From UBA4479 sp963974935 (GTDB taxonomy: Bacteria; Pseudomonadota; Alphaproteobacteria; Rhodospirillales; Casp-alpha2): a DNA stretch of 64,000 nt. The DNA is taken from the NCBI GenBank assembly GCA_963974935.1, contig CAXBEV010000007.1, positions 62,001 through 126,000 on the forward strand. Reading direction: 5' to 3'. The position numbers and the translations under genes were made by a program. Below the pieces are notes generated by a model. That model was not told the origin of the DNA, ran no database searches, and saw nothing but the letters and a program-made list of their open reading frames with translations. Below are positions 50,158 through 59,649 of this stretch, piece after piece (position 1 is the first letter of the stretch; each line of letters starts with the position of its first letter).

Positions 50158-50913
50158 TTACAGGTGGGCGCCGCCAAGGTATGCTTCTTGGACGCGCGGA
50201 TCGCCTTTGATCTTGTCTGGCTTGTCTTCGACGATGACGTGGCCTTGTGCCAGCACGCTGATGCGGTCTGCGAGCGAAAACACCACGTGCATGTCATGTT
50301 CGATCACGACCATGGTCATGCCTTTCGACGCGATGGTCTTCATCAGATCAATGGTGTTGTTGGTGTCGCCACGGGACATGCCGGCGGTCGGCTCATCCAA
50401 CAACAAAAGCTTCGGCTTTTGCACCAAGCACATGGCCAGCTCCAAGCGCCGCTTGTCACCCCGCGAGAGGTGACCCGCAATTTCTGCTGATTTGCTCGCC
50501 AAGTTAACGTCTTCCAACATCACCATGGCTTGATCGCGGACGTCGCTTTGGTTGGCAACGGCACTCCAACCGTTGACCTTAAACGAGCCGTCGCGCTTCG
50601 CAAATGCCGGAATCATGACATTTTCCAGGAGCGTCAGATCACCGAAAATTTCCGGCGTCTGAAACACCCGGCTAACGCCAAGCTGATTGATCTCGTGCGG
50701 TTGAATACCCAGCAAAGACTTGCCATCAAAAACCACAGAACCGGTGTCGGGCTCCAACTTGCCGACGAAGCAGTTTAGCAAGGTCGACTTGCCGGCCCCG
50801 TTCGGGCCGATGATGGCATGCACTGTGGCCTCGTGAATATCGAGGTTCACATCGTCGAGCGCCTTCAAGCCGCCGAAGCGTTTGTTGACGTTGGTAACAG
50901 TTAAAATACCCAT
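50158..50913 (-). CDS. livG: Branched-chain-type ABC transporter ATPase LivG
   Basis: 251 residues. Walker A IIGPNGAGKST, GVSRVFQTPEIFGDLTLLEN, signature HLSRGDKRRLELAMCLV (LSRGD in place of LSGGQ, as is frequent in LivG), Walker B KLLLLDEPTAGMSRGDT, switch VVIEHDMH. Works with LivF, LivH and LivM. Confidence 0.92.
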   Translation of the reverse strand: MGILTVTNVNKRFGGLKALDDVNLDIHEATVHAIIGPNGAGKSTLLNCFVGKLEPDTGSVVFDGKSLLGIQPHEINQLGVSRVFQTPEIFGDLTLLENVMIPAFAKRDGSFKVNGWSAVANQSDVRDQAMVMLEDVNLASKSAEIAGHLSRGDKRRLELAMCLVQKPKLLLLDEPTAGMSRGDTNNTIDLMKTIASKGMTMVVIEHDMHVVFSLADRISVLAQGHVIVEDKPDKIKGDPRVQEAYLGGAHL

Positions 50914-50923
50914 GATGTTTTCC

Positions 50924-52075
50924 TCACTCTGCCGGTGCGGTTTCTGATTTGGACGAATCGCCGCCCCCGCCGCCGATGCGACCGATCACCCCCTTAATCC
51001 GACGGAAGCCTTCCATCAGGCCACCCGGTAGGAAGATCACGATCAACATGAACATCGCACCCAGCGTCAGGCTCCAGCCCTCACCGACGAACATCGACGA
51101 CACGTTGACCATCAGATGTTGCAGGGTTTCAGGCAGGAAGGAATACAAGTCCATCAAGATCGAATCGTTAAATGCCGAAAAGATGTTCTCAAAGTACTTA
51201 ATGGCACCGGCACCGATCACAGGGCCCAACAACGTGCCTGAGCCGCCAAGGATCGTCATCAACACGACCTCACCCGACGCCGTCCACTGCATACGCTCGG
51301 CACCTGCCAACGGGTCGGTGACCGCCAAAAGACCGCCGGCAAGACCCGCAAACATCCCCGAGATCACAAACGCGGCCAACGCATAGGGACGCGTGTTCAA
51401 GCCGGTATAGTTCATCCGGTTTTGGTTCGATTTCACAGCGCGCAGCATCATCCCGAACGGCGAACGGAAGATTCGCATCGAGATGAAGAAGCAAATGATC
51501 AGCAGCGTGGCACAGAAGTAAAAGCCCGGGTAGCCCGTCATCTCGATCCCGAACAGATCGGACGGCGGTAACACGGCCCCGTAATCGCGACCAAAGGCCA
51601 CATCCACCATCCGCGGGTCCGACTGCGCCAACTGCAGCCCGGTTTCACCGTTGGTGATCGGCGTCAGCACCGAATAGGCGAGGTTATAGCTCATCTGCGC
51701 AAACGCCAGCGTTAGGATAGAGAAGTAAATCCCCGACCGTCTGAGCGAGATAAAGCCAATGACCACCGAGAAAGCACCTCCGACCAAGGTTGCGAAAATG
51801 ATCGCCGGGATTGGATTCATGCTGAGCATCTTGAAAGTCCAGACCGCCGTGTACGAGCCGACGCCTAAGAATGCAGCGTGGCCGAACGATAGATAGCCGG
51901 TTAGGCCGAACAAGATGTTGAAGCCGATCGCGAAAATGCCGTAGATCGCAAACTTTTGCAGCAAATCCGGATAGCCCGCACCGAACGGCTCAAGGATCAC
52001 CGGGCCTGCAAGCACGACGATGATGAAGCAAACCAGCGTGATAAGATCGCTGCGGCTGAGGGATAAAATATTCAT
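50924..52075 (-). CDS. livM: Branched-chain-type ABC transporter permease LivM
   Basis: 383 residues, about ten hydrophobic segments. Typical LivM sequences: GYPDLLQKFAIYGIFAIGFN, LFGLTGYLSFGHAAFLGVGS near the N-terminus, MMLRAVKSNQNRMNYTGLNT and VVLMTILGGSGTLLGPVIGA in the second half. A Gly/Asp/Ser-rich tail ends the protein. Stop and start are one nt apart from livH. Confidence 0.92.
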   Translation of the reverse strand: MNILSLSRSDLITLVCFIIVVLAGPVILEPFGAGYPDLLQKFAIYGIFAIGFNILFGLTGYLSFGHAAFLGVGSYTAVWTFKMLSMNPIPAIIFATLVGGAFSVVIGFISLRRSGIYFSILTLAFAQMSYNLAYSVLTPITNGETGLQLAQSDPRMVDVAFGRDYGAVLPPSDLFGIEMTGYPGFYFCATLLIICFFISMRIFRSPFGMMLRAVKSNQNRMNYTGLNTRPYALAAFVISGMFAGLAGGLLAVTDPLAGAERMQWTASGEVVLMTILGGSGTLLGPVIGAGAIKYFENIFSAFNDSILMDLYSFLPETLQHLMVNVSSMFVGEGWSLTLGAMFMLIVIFLPGGLMEGFRRIKGVIGRIGGGGGDSSKSETAPAE

Positions 52076-52076
52076 T

Positions 52077-53105
52077 TTAATTCTCCATCACGCCTTTACG
52101 GCCCATAAGGCCGCGGGGGCGGACCAAAAGAACGACCACAGCAATTAAGTAGATGATGATCTGGTCAATCCCCGGAAGGATGTTTTTAACTTCGTTCATG
52201 GACGCAAAGCTCTGCAAAATACCGAGCAAGAACCCGGCAGCCACCGCGCCCGGCAACGAGCCCATGCCGCCGACCACGACGACCACGAAGCTCAACACCA
52301 AGAAGTCCATGCCCATGTGATAGTCCGGACTGAGGATCGGCGTGTACATGACGCCGGCCAAACCGGCGACAACGGCCGCGATCCCGAACACGATGGTGAA
52401 TTTTCGGTCAATATCGATGCCCAAAAGGCCGACCGTTTCCCTGTCCGCCATGCCCGCGCGCACCACCATGCCGAACGTGGTGAATCGCAAAAACGCGAAC
52501 ACCATACTGATCACAGATAGCGAGAAGATAAAGTAAAACAGGCGCCACGCCGGGTACACGACATTACCCGCGTCCATGCCGACCACCGCACCGAAATCGA
52601 GCATGCCCGACATCGTATCCGGCGCCGGCTGTGGAATCGGGTTGGCACCGAATATGCTTTTGATAATTTCCTGCAACACAATGGCGAGCCCGAACGTGAC
52701 CAATATCTGTTCCGCGTGCGGACGCTTATAGAAATAACGAATAAGGCCACGCTCCATGATAATGCCCACTAAAAGCATGATCGGGATCGCCACCAAGATT
52801 GAGACGGGGACCGAATATTCCATCATCAGTCGACCGAAATCACCGAACCATATCTCGACATACGGTTGGCGGATTTCCAATGGGGTTCCCCACGCCGTGA
52901 GCTGCGTTGGATCAAGGGTAATTTTGTTCAGGCCGAAAATCGCCTTCACAGACACCGCACAAAACGCACCCAACATGAACAACGCGCCGTGCGCAAAGTT
53001 CACGACACCGAGCGTGCCGAAAATAATCGTCAGACCGAGCGCAATCAGAGCGTACGCACCGCCCTTGTCCAGCCCGTTCAAAATCTGGAGAAGTAACGCA
53101 TCCAT
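52077..53105 (-). CDS. livH: Branched-chain-type ABC transporter permease LivH
   Basis: 342 residues. LivH markers: IFGTLGVVNFAHGALFMLGA near residue 30, MVVRAGMADRETVGLLGIDI and VVVVVGGMGSLPGAVAAGFL. The protein is longer than the usual 290-310 because of an extra loop after helix two (TLDPTQLTAWGTPLEIRQPY). First permease of the operon. Confidence 0.92.
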   Translation of the reverse strand: MDALLLQILNGLDKGGAYALIALGLTIIFGTLGVVNFAHGALFMLGAFCAVSVKAIFGLNKITLDPTQLTAWGTPLEIRQPYVEIWFGDFGRLMMEYSVPVSILVAIPIMLLVGIIMERGLIRYFYKRPHAEQILVTFGLAIVLQEIIKSIFGANPIPQPAPDTMSGMLDFGAVVGMDAGNVVYPAWRLFYFIFSLSVISMVFAFLRFTTFGMVVRAGMADRETVGLLGIDIDRKFTIVFGIAAVVAGLAGVMYTPILSPDYHMGMDFLVLSFVVVVVGGMGSLPGAVAAGFLLGILQSFASMNEVKNILPGIDQIIIYLIAVVVLLVRPRGLMGRKGVMEN

Positions 53106-53189
53106 TGGATTTGCCTCTTATTAAAAAGGACAGTCTCAGGGCACTATTAGGAATAACCTAAATGTGTCACTGAGGGCCGAAAAGGATTA

Positions 53190-53217
53190 TCGCCCTGGCA
53201 TGAGTATACCAGGGCGA
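53190..53217 (-). terminator. Hairpin between livK and livH
   Basis: TCGCCCTGG at 53190-53198 pairs perfectly with CCAGGGCGA at 53209-53217 around a 10-nt loop, in the 137-nt gap after the substrate-binding protein gene. It may partly end the transcript or shield livK mRNA, so that the binding protein is made in excess over the permeases, as is usual for such operons. Confidence 0.6.
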
Positions 53218-53242
53218 CGCACCTATGTAACCAAGCAGGTTA

Positions 53243-54583
53243 TCAGCCGCCGTTGTTGTACGGGCCCAACTCACCACCCAGCATACTTGCCGGATATTCG
53301 ACTTGGGAGCGCGGCGTGACTTCCACGACCTCAAGAAGGTCAAACTTGGATGATGGGTTTTCTTTACCCTTCACGACCAAGACGTCCTTGAAGCATTGGT
53401 GGTCGTCGGCACGGTATTCGGTCGGACCGTTGCCGAGGCCATCGAACGTGAAGCCTTCGAGCGCTTTACCGACGCCCGACGGCATGAACGTGCCGGCGCG
53501 CTGGCAGGCATCCGCATACAAGATCGCTTGGCAATAGCAGGTGTGTGCAGCCTGCGACGGCGGGAAGCCATATTTTTGACCAAACGACTTAACGAACGCC
53601 TTCGAGCCTTCGTCCTGCAACGACCAGTGCCAGTTTGTGGAACCAAAGATGCCCTTCACGTTCTCACCAGCACCCTGTGCCATCAGACGCGAGTACAGCG
53701 GCACGACAATGGCAAACTCTTTGCCGTTAACTTGCTTGTCACGCAGACCGAACTGAACGGCCTGGGTCAACGAGTTGACCATGTCACGACCGTAGTGGTT
53801 CAACACCAGAACGTCCGCGCCCGAGTTCAGAACCGGCGTGATGTACTGCGAGAAGTCGCCGGCGCCGAGCGGTGTGCGAACGGCTGCTGCCGTCTTCCAG
53901 CCGATGGCTTCGGTGTACTTCTTGATCGAACCTTCCTGCGACCAACCCCAGGTGTAGTCAGCGGTCAGGTGATAAGCGGTACGATCGGAACCGAATGCGT
54001 TCTTAAGCACCGGACCCAGCGCAGCGCCGGTCATTTCGGTGTTGAAGAAGTGACGGAAACCGTTAGCACGCTTATCTTTACCGGTGGTATCGTTGGAGTG
54101 CGTCAAACCGGCCATGAAGATAACACCGGCGTCCTGGCAAAGGCCCTGAACCGCGATCGCAACCCCCGAGGAAGAACCGCCCGTAATCATGATGGCGCCG
54201 TCTTTTTCAATCATGCGCTTAGCGCTGGCACGTGCCGCATCAGACTTGGTCTGCGTATCGCCGGTCACGAATGCGGCTTTTTTACCGTTAATGCCGTTGC
54301 CCTTAAGAGCTTTCGACGAGAAGGTGTTCAGCATGCCGCCGTCGCCTTCGCCGTTGATGTGCTCGATCGCGAGTTCATAAGCGCGCAGTTCGTCTGCACC
54401 CTCGTCAGCATAGGCACCGGTCTGCGGTACGTTAAGGCCGAACGTCACCGTGGCACCCTTCGGCTCGTTCGTGTAGCCGGCGGCCCACGACTTGCTGGAG
54501 AAGATCGTCGGGGCTGCGAGGCCTACGCCAACCGCAGCCGAACCCTTAAGGAGGGTACGACGGTCGATTTTAAATTTACTCAT
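53243..54583 (-). CDS. ABC transporter substrate-binding protein (HAAT family)
   Basis: 446 residues from the ATG at 54583. A Tat-type signal peptide opens it (KIDRRTLLKGSAAVGVGLAA). The mature part is a LivJ/K-like type I binding protein: TVTFGLNVPQTGAYADEGAD, MITGGSSSGVAIAVQGLCQD and YHLTADYTWGWSQEGSIKKY. It feeds LivHMGF. The ligand may be an amino acid, urea/amide or aromatic acid; this cannot be told from the sequence. It starts the minus-strand liv operon. Confidence 0.9.
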   Translation of the reverse strand: MSKFKIDRRTLLKGSAAVGVGLAAPTIFSSKSWAAGYTNEPKGATVTFGLNVPQTGAYADEGADELRAYELAIEHINGEGDGGMLNTFSSKALKGNGINGKKAAFVTGDTQTKSDAARASAKRMIEKDGAIMITGGSSSGVAIAVQGLCQDAGVIFMAGLTHSNDTTGKDKRANGFRHFFNTEMTGAALGPVLKNAFGSDRTAYHLTADYTWGWSQEGSIKKYTEAIGWKTAAAVRTPLGAGDFSQYITPVLNSGADVLVLNHYGRDMVNSLTQAVQFGLRDKQVNGKEFAIVVPLYSRLMAQGAGENVKGIFGSTNWHWSLQDEGSKAFVKSFGQKYGFPPSQAAHTCYCQAILYADACQRAGTFMPSGVGKALEGFTFDGLGNGPTEYRADDHQCFKDVLVVKGKENPSSKFDLLEVVEVTPRSQVEYPASMLGGELGPYNNGG

Positions 54584-54835
54584 GTTTTCGTCTCCCAAAT
54601 AAGCATTTTTAGATGTTGAGGCCTAATGGAAGCGCGCATGAGCGAAAACCATCACGGCCGACGGATGATTAGTCATCCTGACGGTACCATGCCGAAGTTT
54701 TGTAAAATTTTAAATAACTAATTGACTTAAAACGATTTTTTAGTAAAAATATTTTTTTACCTCGCACTGCATTGTAAATTATTGACAAATGCGCGAAGCG
54801 AATATGCCGCTAAAAAAGCCAGGAGACCCGTATAA

Positions 54836-56227
54836 ATGGTCACGTCTATTTTAGGCACACGCATCCGCCAACGTCGCCGTGAGGTTGGCATGACGCAAGT
54901 GCATTTGGCCAAGACGGTCGATATCTCCGCCTCATATCTTAATCTTATAGAATGGAACAAACGGCCCATCGCCGGCAGTCTTTTGCGTAAAGTCGCCGAC
55001 GCGTTAGACATTTCCTTGGCCGAGTTGGATAACGCAACCGAACATCACTTGTCGGCCACGCTGAGCGAGATCGCACGCCTGCCAACGCTGAGTGCGCTGC
55101 AGATCGAGGAACACCGCACCAACGAATTGATTGGCCGCTTTCCAGGTTGGGCACGCGGGGTCGCCGCTCTCGCACGCTCGGAACGGGCGGCGGCGGCGCG
55201 GGTGCAGGTGCTGTCTGATCGTCTCAACAACGATCCGTTTTTGAGTGAAACCATGCATCACATGCTGACCCGTATCGCTGCAATCAGATCCGCAACGGAA
55301 ATTCTAACAGACTATGAATTGGCAACAGATCGCCGTGCGCAGTTCAACGCCATCGTTCATGAAGAAAGCCAAGCACTCTCAAAAGTCGGGGAATCCTTAG
55401 CGGCATATTTGGATAAAGCCGAAGAATCCGAGCATGCCTTAAAGCCTGTTGATGAAGTCGAAGCCCTATTCAGCGCCCGCGCCAACCACATCGCCGAGCT
55501 TGAAGATGCCGCCCAGGTATTAAGCGCTCAGGTGTCAGGCCCGCGCCCGCACGCGCGCATGACGCACGCCCGCAGCTTGGCCGAGACCGAACTCAGCCCG
55601 CTTATCGAAACGTTGATCGGTGAGCAGCCGGAGATGGACGGTCCACTCGCCGAAGCACGGGTCCGGCGCGCGCTTATCAATTACGCGGCGAGTGCCATGG
55701 TGATGCCGATGTCTGAATTCGCGACGCGTGCAGCGGCCCTTCGTTACGATATCGACGCGCTCGCCGAAGTGTTCTCCGCCGACATTGAAAGCGTCTCATT
55801 AAGACTCACCGCGCTCGCCATCAGCAAAGACGTCCCGAAGTTCGGATACTTTTGCGTCAACGCCGCGGGCACCGTGATCGAAATGCGCAGTATCGAACAG
55901 CTTGCGGTCCCTAGATATGCCTCCGCCTGCCCGCTTTGGGTATTGTACCGGGCACAGCAATCACCTGAAACATTCATCCGCCAACGTGTGGTTTTTCCGT
56001 CAGGTGCGAGATTTGTGTTTGTCGCGCGCGCTGTGCATCACGGCGCAGCCGGGTTCGGCAAACCACGCCACTACCAAACCGTGATGACTGCGATGAGCGA
56101 AGACGACGCCCGAAAAACCGTCTATGCACCAGACCCCAACACGTCAGTCGAAGAAGTCGGCCCGGGGTGTCGGCTCTGCCCGCTGACGGATTGTTTACAT
56201 CGGGTCGACGCGCCGCTGAGCGACTAA
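54836..56227 (+). CDS. XRE-family short-chain-acyl-type regulator with DHp-like segment
   Basis: 463 residues. An N-terminal HTH (GTRIRQRRREVGMTQVHLAK with DISASYLNLIEWNKRPI), a long middle part, a DUF955/ScfR-like core (ALINYAASAMVMPMSEFATR; AAALRYDIDALAEVFSADIE) that lacks the HExxH peptidase motif, and a C-terminal cysteine motif GCRLCPLTDCLHR. Residues 135-190 (FLSETMHHMLTRIAAIRSAT onward) resemble the H-box helix of the histidine kinase three genes downstream, with His141 at the phospho-acceptor position. AGGAG lies 9 nt before the ATG. Members govern acetate/propionate or glyoxylate genes. It is divergent from livK. Confidence 0.82.
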   Translation: MVTSILGTRIRQRRREVGMTQVHLAKTVDISASYLNLIEWNKRPIAGSLLRKVADALDISLAELDNATEHHLSATLSEIARLPTLSALQIEEHRTNELIGRFPGWARGVAALARSERAAAARVQVLSDRLNNDPFLSETMHHMLTRIAAIRSATEILTDYELATDRRAQFNAIVHEESQALSKVGESLAAYLDKAEESEHALKPVDEVEALFSARANHIAELEDAAQVLSAQVSGPRPHARMTHARSLAETELSPLIETLIGEQPEMDGPLAEARVRRALINYAASAMVMPMSEFATRAAALRYDIDALAEVFSADIESVSLRLTALAISKDVPKFGYFCVNAAGTVIEMRSIEQLAVPRYASACPLWVLYRAQQSPETFIRQRVVFPSGARFVFVARAVHHGAAGFGKPRHYQTVMTAMSEDDARKTVYAPDPNTSVEEVGPGCRLCPLTDCLHRVDAPLSD

Positions 56228-56321
56228 ACTACACAACATCGTTGAAGTCCTGCGCCATTTGAAGTCTAATTAGCCCAATGTCCGCTAAAGACGGACTGCG
56301 ATTGGGAGGTTACGAAGAGCC

Positions 56322-56699
56322 ATGACAACCAGGGTTCTGCTAGCCGAAGATGAGCCGAATATCAGCACTTCCCTCACCTTCCTGCTCGAACGTGCAGGCC
56401 ATGAGGTTAAGGTTGAGACCGACGGCGACAAAGCGCTTGAGACAGCCTTATCGGGCTGGCCGGCGATTTTGGTGTTAGATGTCATGCTGCCGACATTAGA
56501 CGGCTATGAAATCCTACGGCGCCTCCGCGATGATACGCGCACGAAAAATCTCCCCGTGATTATGTTGACCGCAAAAGGCCAACGCGAAGACCGCGAAACC
56601 GCGATGAAATGCGGCGCCAATCTTTTCATTACCAAGCCATTCTCCAATGCCGAGATCGTCGACGCGATCAAGGATCTTGCCGCTGCCGTCAGCGAGTAG
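56322..56699 (+). CDS. Single-domain response regulator
   Basis: 125 residues, receiver domain only. Acid pocket Glu9-Asp10, phospho-acceptor Asp53 in LVLDVMLPTLDGYEILR, Thr83 in MLTAKG and Lys105 in ITKPFSNAEI. No output domain, so it must act by protein contact or as a phosphate shuttle. GGGAGG lies 12 nt before the ATG. Cognate kinase is the SSS-HK two genes downstream. Confidence 0.92.
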   Translation: MTTRVLLAEDEPNISTSLTFLLERAGHEVKVETDGDKALETALSGWPAILVLDVMLPTLDGYEILRRLRDDTRTKNLPVIMLTAKGQREDRETAMKCGANLFITKPFSNAEIVDAIKDLAAAVSE

Positions 56700-56713
56700 C
56701 GGCGCCCCCTGCC

Positions 56714-56983
56714 ATGCCCGATAACCGCGACCTTCAGCTGATCCGGCGCAAGGTTCGCGACCGCTCCGTTGCGTTGGTCTTGGTCGGCACGGTGTTGTTG
56801 ATGCCGCCCATTGGCGGGTTGGCCAGGATTGATGGAACGATCTTCGGCATTCCGATTCCGCTCGCGTATATGTTTGGCGTCTGGGCCACCTTGATCATCG
56901 GCGCATTTTTGTTATCGCGACCCTTGCGCGACACCGACAAGCCGTCGCCGTCGACCTCTGTTGCCATTGATACCGACGAATGA
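56714..56983 (+). CDS. Small two-helix membrane protein
   Basis: 89 residues with two hydrophobic spans (VALVLVGTVLLMPPIGGLAR and IPLAYMFGVWATLIIGAFLL), a basic N-terminus and a Ser/Thr/Asp-rich tail. The last codons overlap the start of the SSS-HK gene by 4 nt (ATGA). It resembles the small accessory subunits found next to sodium/solute symporters; this is inference from position and shape. Confidence 0.75.
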   Translation: MPDNRDLQLIRRKVRDRSVALVLVGTVLLMPPIGGLARIDGTIFGIPIPLAYMFGVWATLIIGAFLLSRPLRDTDKPSPSTSVAIDTDE

Positions 56984-59649
56984 TTTCGGTCAACCTCCTG
57001 CTTGTCGTTTGTCTCGGCTACGTCGCCGTTCTGTTTGTCGTCGCCTTCATCGTCGATCAACGTGCCCGCCACAGGCCGATCCGCTGGCTGCAGTCCCCCG
57101 TGATCTACACATTGTCGATTTCAGTGTATTGCACGTCTTGGACGTTCTATGGCGCGGTCGGATCGGCAGCGCGCAACGGTCTTGAATTCATCACAATTTA
57201 TTTGGGCCCGACGCTGGTGTTTGTCGGCTGGTGGTGGCTGCTGCGCAAATTGGTCCGCATCGGGCGCGCGCATCGTATCACCTCGATTGCAGACTTGATC
57301 TCATCGCGCTACGGCAAAAGCTCAAGTCTTGCCGTGCTGGTCACGTTGATCGCGGTGATTGCCATCACCCCGTATATCGCCCTGCAACTGCAATCCGTGA
57401 CCAACAGTTACGCGGTGATCGCCGGCGACACTGACGGTGTCACGACGGCGTTTTGGGTTGCCGCCGGGATGGCGTTGTTCACGATCTTATTCGGCACCCG
57501 GAACCTAGATGCGAACGAACGCCACCACGGCGTCGTCGCCGCGATCGCGCTGGAGGCCATCGTCAAGCTTGCGGCACTGATCGCGGTCGGCGTGTTCGTG
57601 ACGTTCTTCGTCGCCGACGGGGCTGCGGATATATTCGAAGGCGTTTCGCAAGAAGCCATCCGAGGGTCCAGCGACATCTTCGGTGCACGCTGGGTGACGT
57701 TGACGTTCTTATCGGCGACGGCGGTGATTTGCCTGCCCCGCCAATTCCAAGTGACCGTCGTTGAAAACATTGAAGAGCGCCACTTGGCGACCGCATCGTG
57801 GCTGTTCCCGCTTTATCTGTTCGGCATAACGATCTTTATTATGCCGATTGCGCTGGTCGGCCTTGAGGTGATGCCGGCGGGGTCGAACCCGGATCTGTAT
57901 GTGCTGACCCTGCCGCTTTCCGAACAGCGCAACGAGCTTGCGCTGTTGGCGTTCCTGGGCGGCTTTTCGTCGGCAACATCAATGGTGATTGTCGCGGCCA
58001 TTGCCGCGTCGACGATGGTCTCAAACCACGTGGTGATGCCGATTGCACTTCGCTTGCTGGCCCGCACCAATGCGGTCAGCGGTGATGTGCGCAATCTTTT
58101 GCTGACGTCACGGCGAATCAGCATCGCGCTCATCTTGGGCCTCGGCTTCCTATACTTTTATATCAGCGGCGGATCGGACGCGCTCGCCGCCATCGGCTTG
58201 ATCGCGTTTGTCGGCGTCGCCCAGTTTCTGCCATGCTTACTGGGCGGTATTTTCTGGCGCGGCGCAACCAAGGCCGGTGCCATTGCCGGCTTGCTGATCG
58301 GCTCAGCCATGTGGGCCTATACTCTGTTCCTACCCAGCTTCGGCGGACATTTTATTCTGACGCCCGAAGTCCTGGCATTAGGCCCCTGGGGCATCTCGTT
58401 GCTCCGCCCGCAATCGTTAATGGGGCTCAGTGATTTCGATCCGTTGGTGCACGCCGTGGTGTGGAGCGTAGGCCTCAACGCCATCGTGTTTATCGTCGTC
58501 TCAAGCCTCACCAAACCGGATATTCTAGAGCGCCTACAAGGCACCCTGTTTGTCGGTGTCTATCGCTCCACCGGCGGTGCGATGTCGAATATTTCAGCGG
58601 GTGCCGCAGACGCCGAAGACATGTTTATCTTGGCGCAACGGATTTTGGGCCTCGAACCTGCGCGGCGCTTATTTGACGAGATCGCCGCATCGCAAGGCAT
58701 CACCGTCGGCCTACCGCATGCAACCGACGCCGTAATCTCAAGATTAGAACGTGAGCTCGCAGGCTCAGTCGGGGCCGCGTCTGCCCACGCCATGGTGTCG
58801 CGCATCGCGGGCCGCCAAACGGTGGGCATGACGGAACTCATCGACATTGCCGATGAAACCCAACAAGTGATCGAAACCTCGCGTCAGCTCGCCGAAAAAT
58901 CCGCCGAACTTGAGCGCGCGGCCGAACAACTCCGCGAAGCCAACTTACGGCTCCGCGCGCTTGATGCACAAAAAGACGAATTCCTAAGCCAGGTTAGTCA
59001 CGAGCTTCGCACGCCGATGACCTCAATCCGTTCGTTCTCGGAAATCCTGAAAGACAGCAGTGTCTCCGCCGAAGACCGGGCGCGGTTCGTCGCCATCATC
59101 TATGATGAAAGCCTGCGCCTGACCCGGTTGCTGGACGAAATTTTGGATATCAGCCGCCTCGAAGCCGGCTCGGCCGCGCTGAAGCTTGAGCCGATGAATG
59201 CGAATACTGCCGTACACAGCGCCGTCGAAACCGTCGCCGGCATTACGCTCAAAGCCGACGTCAAAGTGACAAGTGAGTTGAGCCCCGACGACTTACCCGT
59301 CTGCGCCAACGCGGATCGCTTGCGTCAGGTTTTGATCAATATCCTGTCAAACGCGGTAAAATATAACGGTGCCGACGTGCCGGAAATTCTCGTCCGCACC
59401 TCGCACGATAATCGCACAGTGAAAATCGATATCATCGACAACGGCGGCGGCGTGACCCGCGAAGAAGCGAACACCGTTTTCGAAAAATTCGCCCGCGGCA
59501 ACCGCAGCGTCCGCAGTTCCGGTGCCGGCCTCGGTCTGCCGATCAGCCGCGCGATCATGCATGCCATGGAGGGTGATTTAACGTTGGAATTCGCCCCCGA
59601 TCATTCAAGCTATTTTCGCCTCACGCTGCCATTGCTGAAAGCGGCGTAA
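56980..59649 (+). CDS. Sodium/solute symporter-histidine kinase fusion (CbrA/CrbS-like)
   Basis: 889 residues. About residues 1-515 are a 13-helix SSS permease (YTLSISVYCTSWTFYGAVGS; RARHRPIRWLQSPV; HHGVVAAIALEAIVKLAALI), then a coiled coil (QLAEKSAELERAAEQLREAN), a HisKA box with His674 in FLSQVSHELRTPMTSIR and a HATPase domain (LRQVLINILSNAVKYN; DNGGGVTREEA; GAGLGLPISRAI). No PAS or STAC domain is seen. The fusion suggests that uptake or binding of a solute controls phosphorylation of the neighbouring response regulator. Substrate: probably a carboxylate or proline-like solute, as inference. Confidence 0.9.
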   Translation: MISVNLLLVVCLGYVAVLFVVAFIVDQRARHRPIRWLQSPVIYTLSISVYCTSWTFYGAVGSAARNGLEFITIYLGPTLVFVGWWWLLRKLVRIGRAHRITSIADLISSRYGKSSSLAVLVTLIAVIAITPYIALQLQSVTNSYAVIAGDTDGVTTAFWVAAGMALFTILFGTRNLDANERHHGVVAAIALEAIVKLAALIAVGVFVTFFVADGAADIFEGVSQEAIRGSSDIFGARWVTLTFLSATAVICLPRQFQVTVVENIEERHLATASWLFPLYLFGITIFIMPIALVGLEVMPAGSNPDLYVLTLPLSEQRNELALLAFLGGFSSATSMVIVAAIAASTMVSNHVVMPIALRLLARTNAVSGDVRNLLLTSRRISIALILGLGFLYFYISGGSDALAAIGLIAFVGVAQFLPCLLGGIFWRGATKAGAIAGLLIGSAMWAYTLFLPSFGGHFILTPEVLALGPWGISLLRPQSLMGLSDFDPLVHAVVWSVGLNAIVFIVVSSLTKPDILERLQGTLFVGVYRSTGGAMSNISAGAADAEDMFILAQRILGLEPARRLFDEIAASQGITVGLPHATDAVISRLERELAGSVGAASAHAMVSRIAGRQTVGMTELIDIADETQQVIETSRQLAEKSAELERAAEQLREANLRLRALDAQKDEFLSQVSHELRTPMTSIRSFSEILKDSSVSAEDRARFVAIIYDESLRLTRLLDEILDISRLEAGSAALKLEPMNANTAVHSAVETVAGITLKADVKVTSELSPDDLPVCANADRLRQVLINILSNAVKYNGADVPEILVRTSHDNRTVKIDIIDNGGGVTREEANTVFEKFARGNRSVRSSGAGLGLPISRAIMHAMEGDLTLEFAPDHSSYFRLTLPLLKAA

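Noticed and set aside
53396..54619. A 407-residue plus-strand reading frame opposite the substrate-binding protein gene
   Set aside because: No family features and no ribosome site; the minus-strand protein has a Tat signal and a binding-protein fold.
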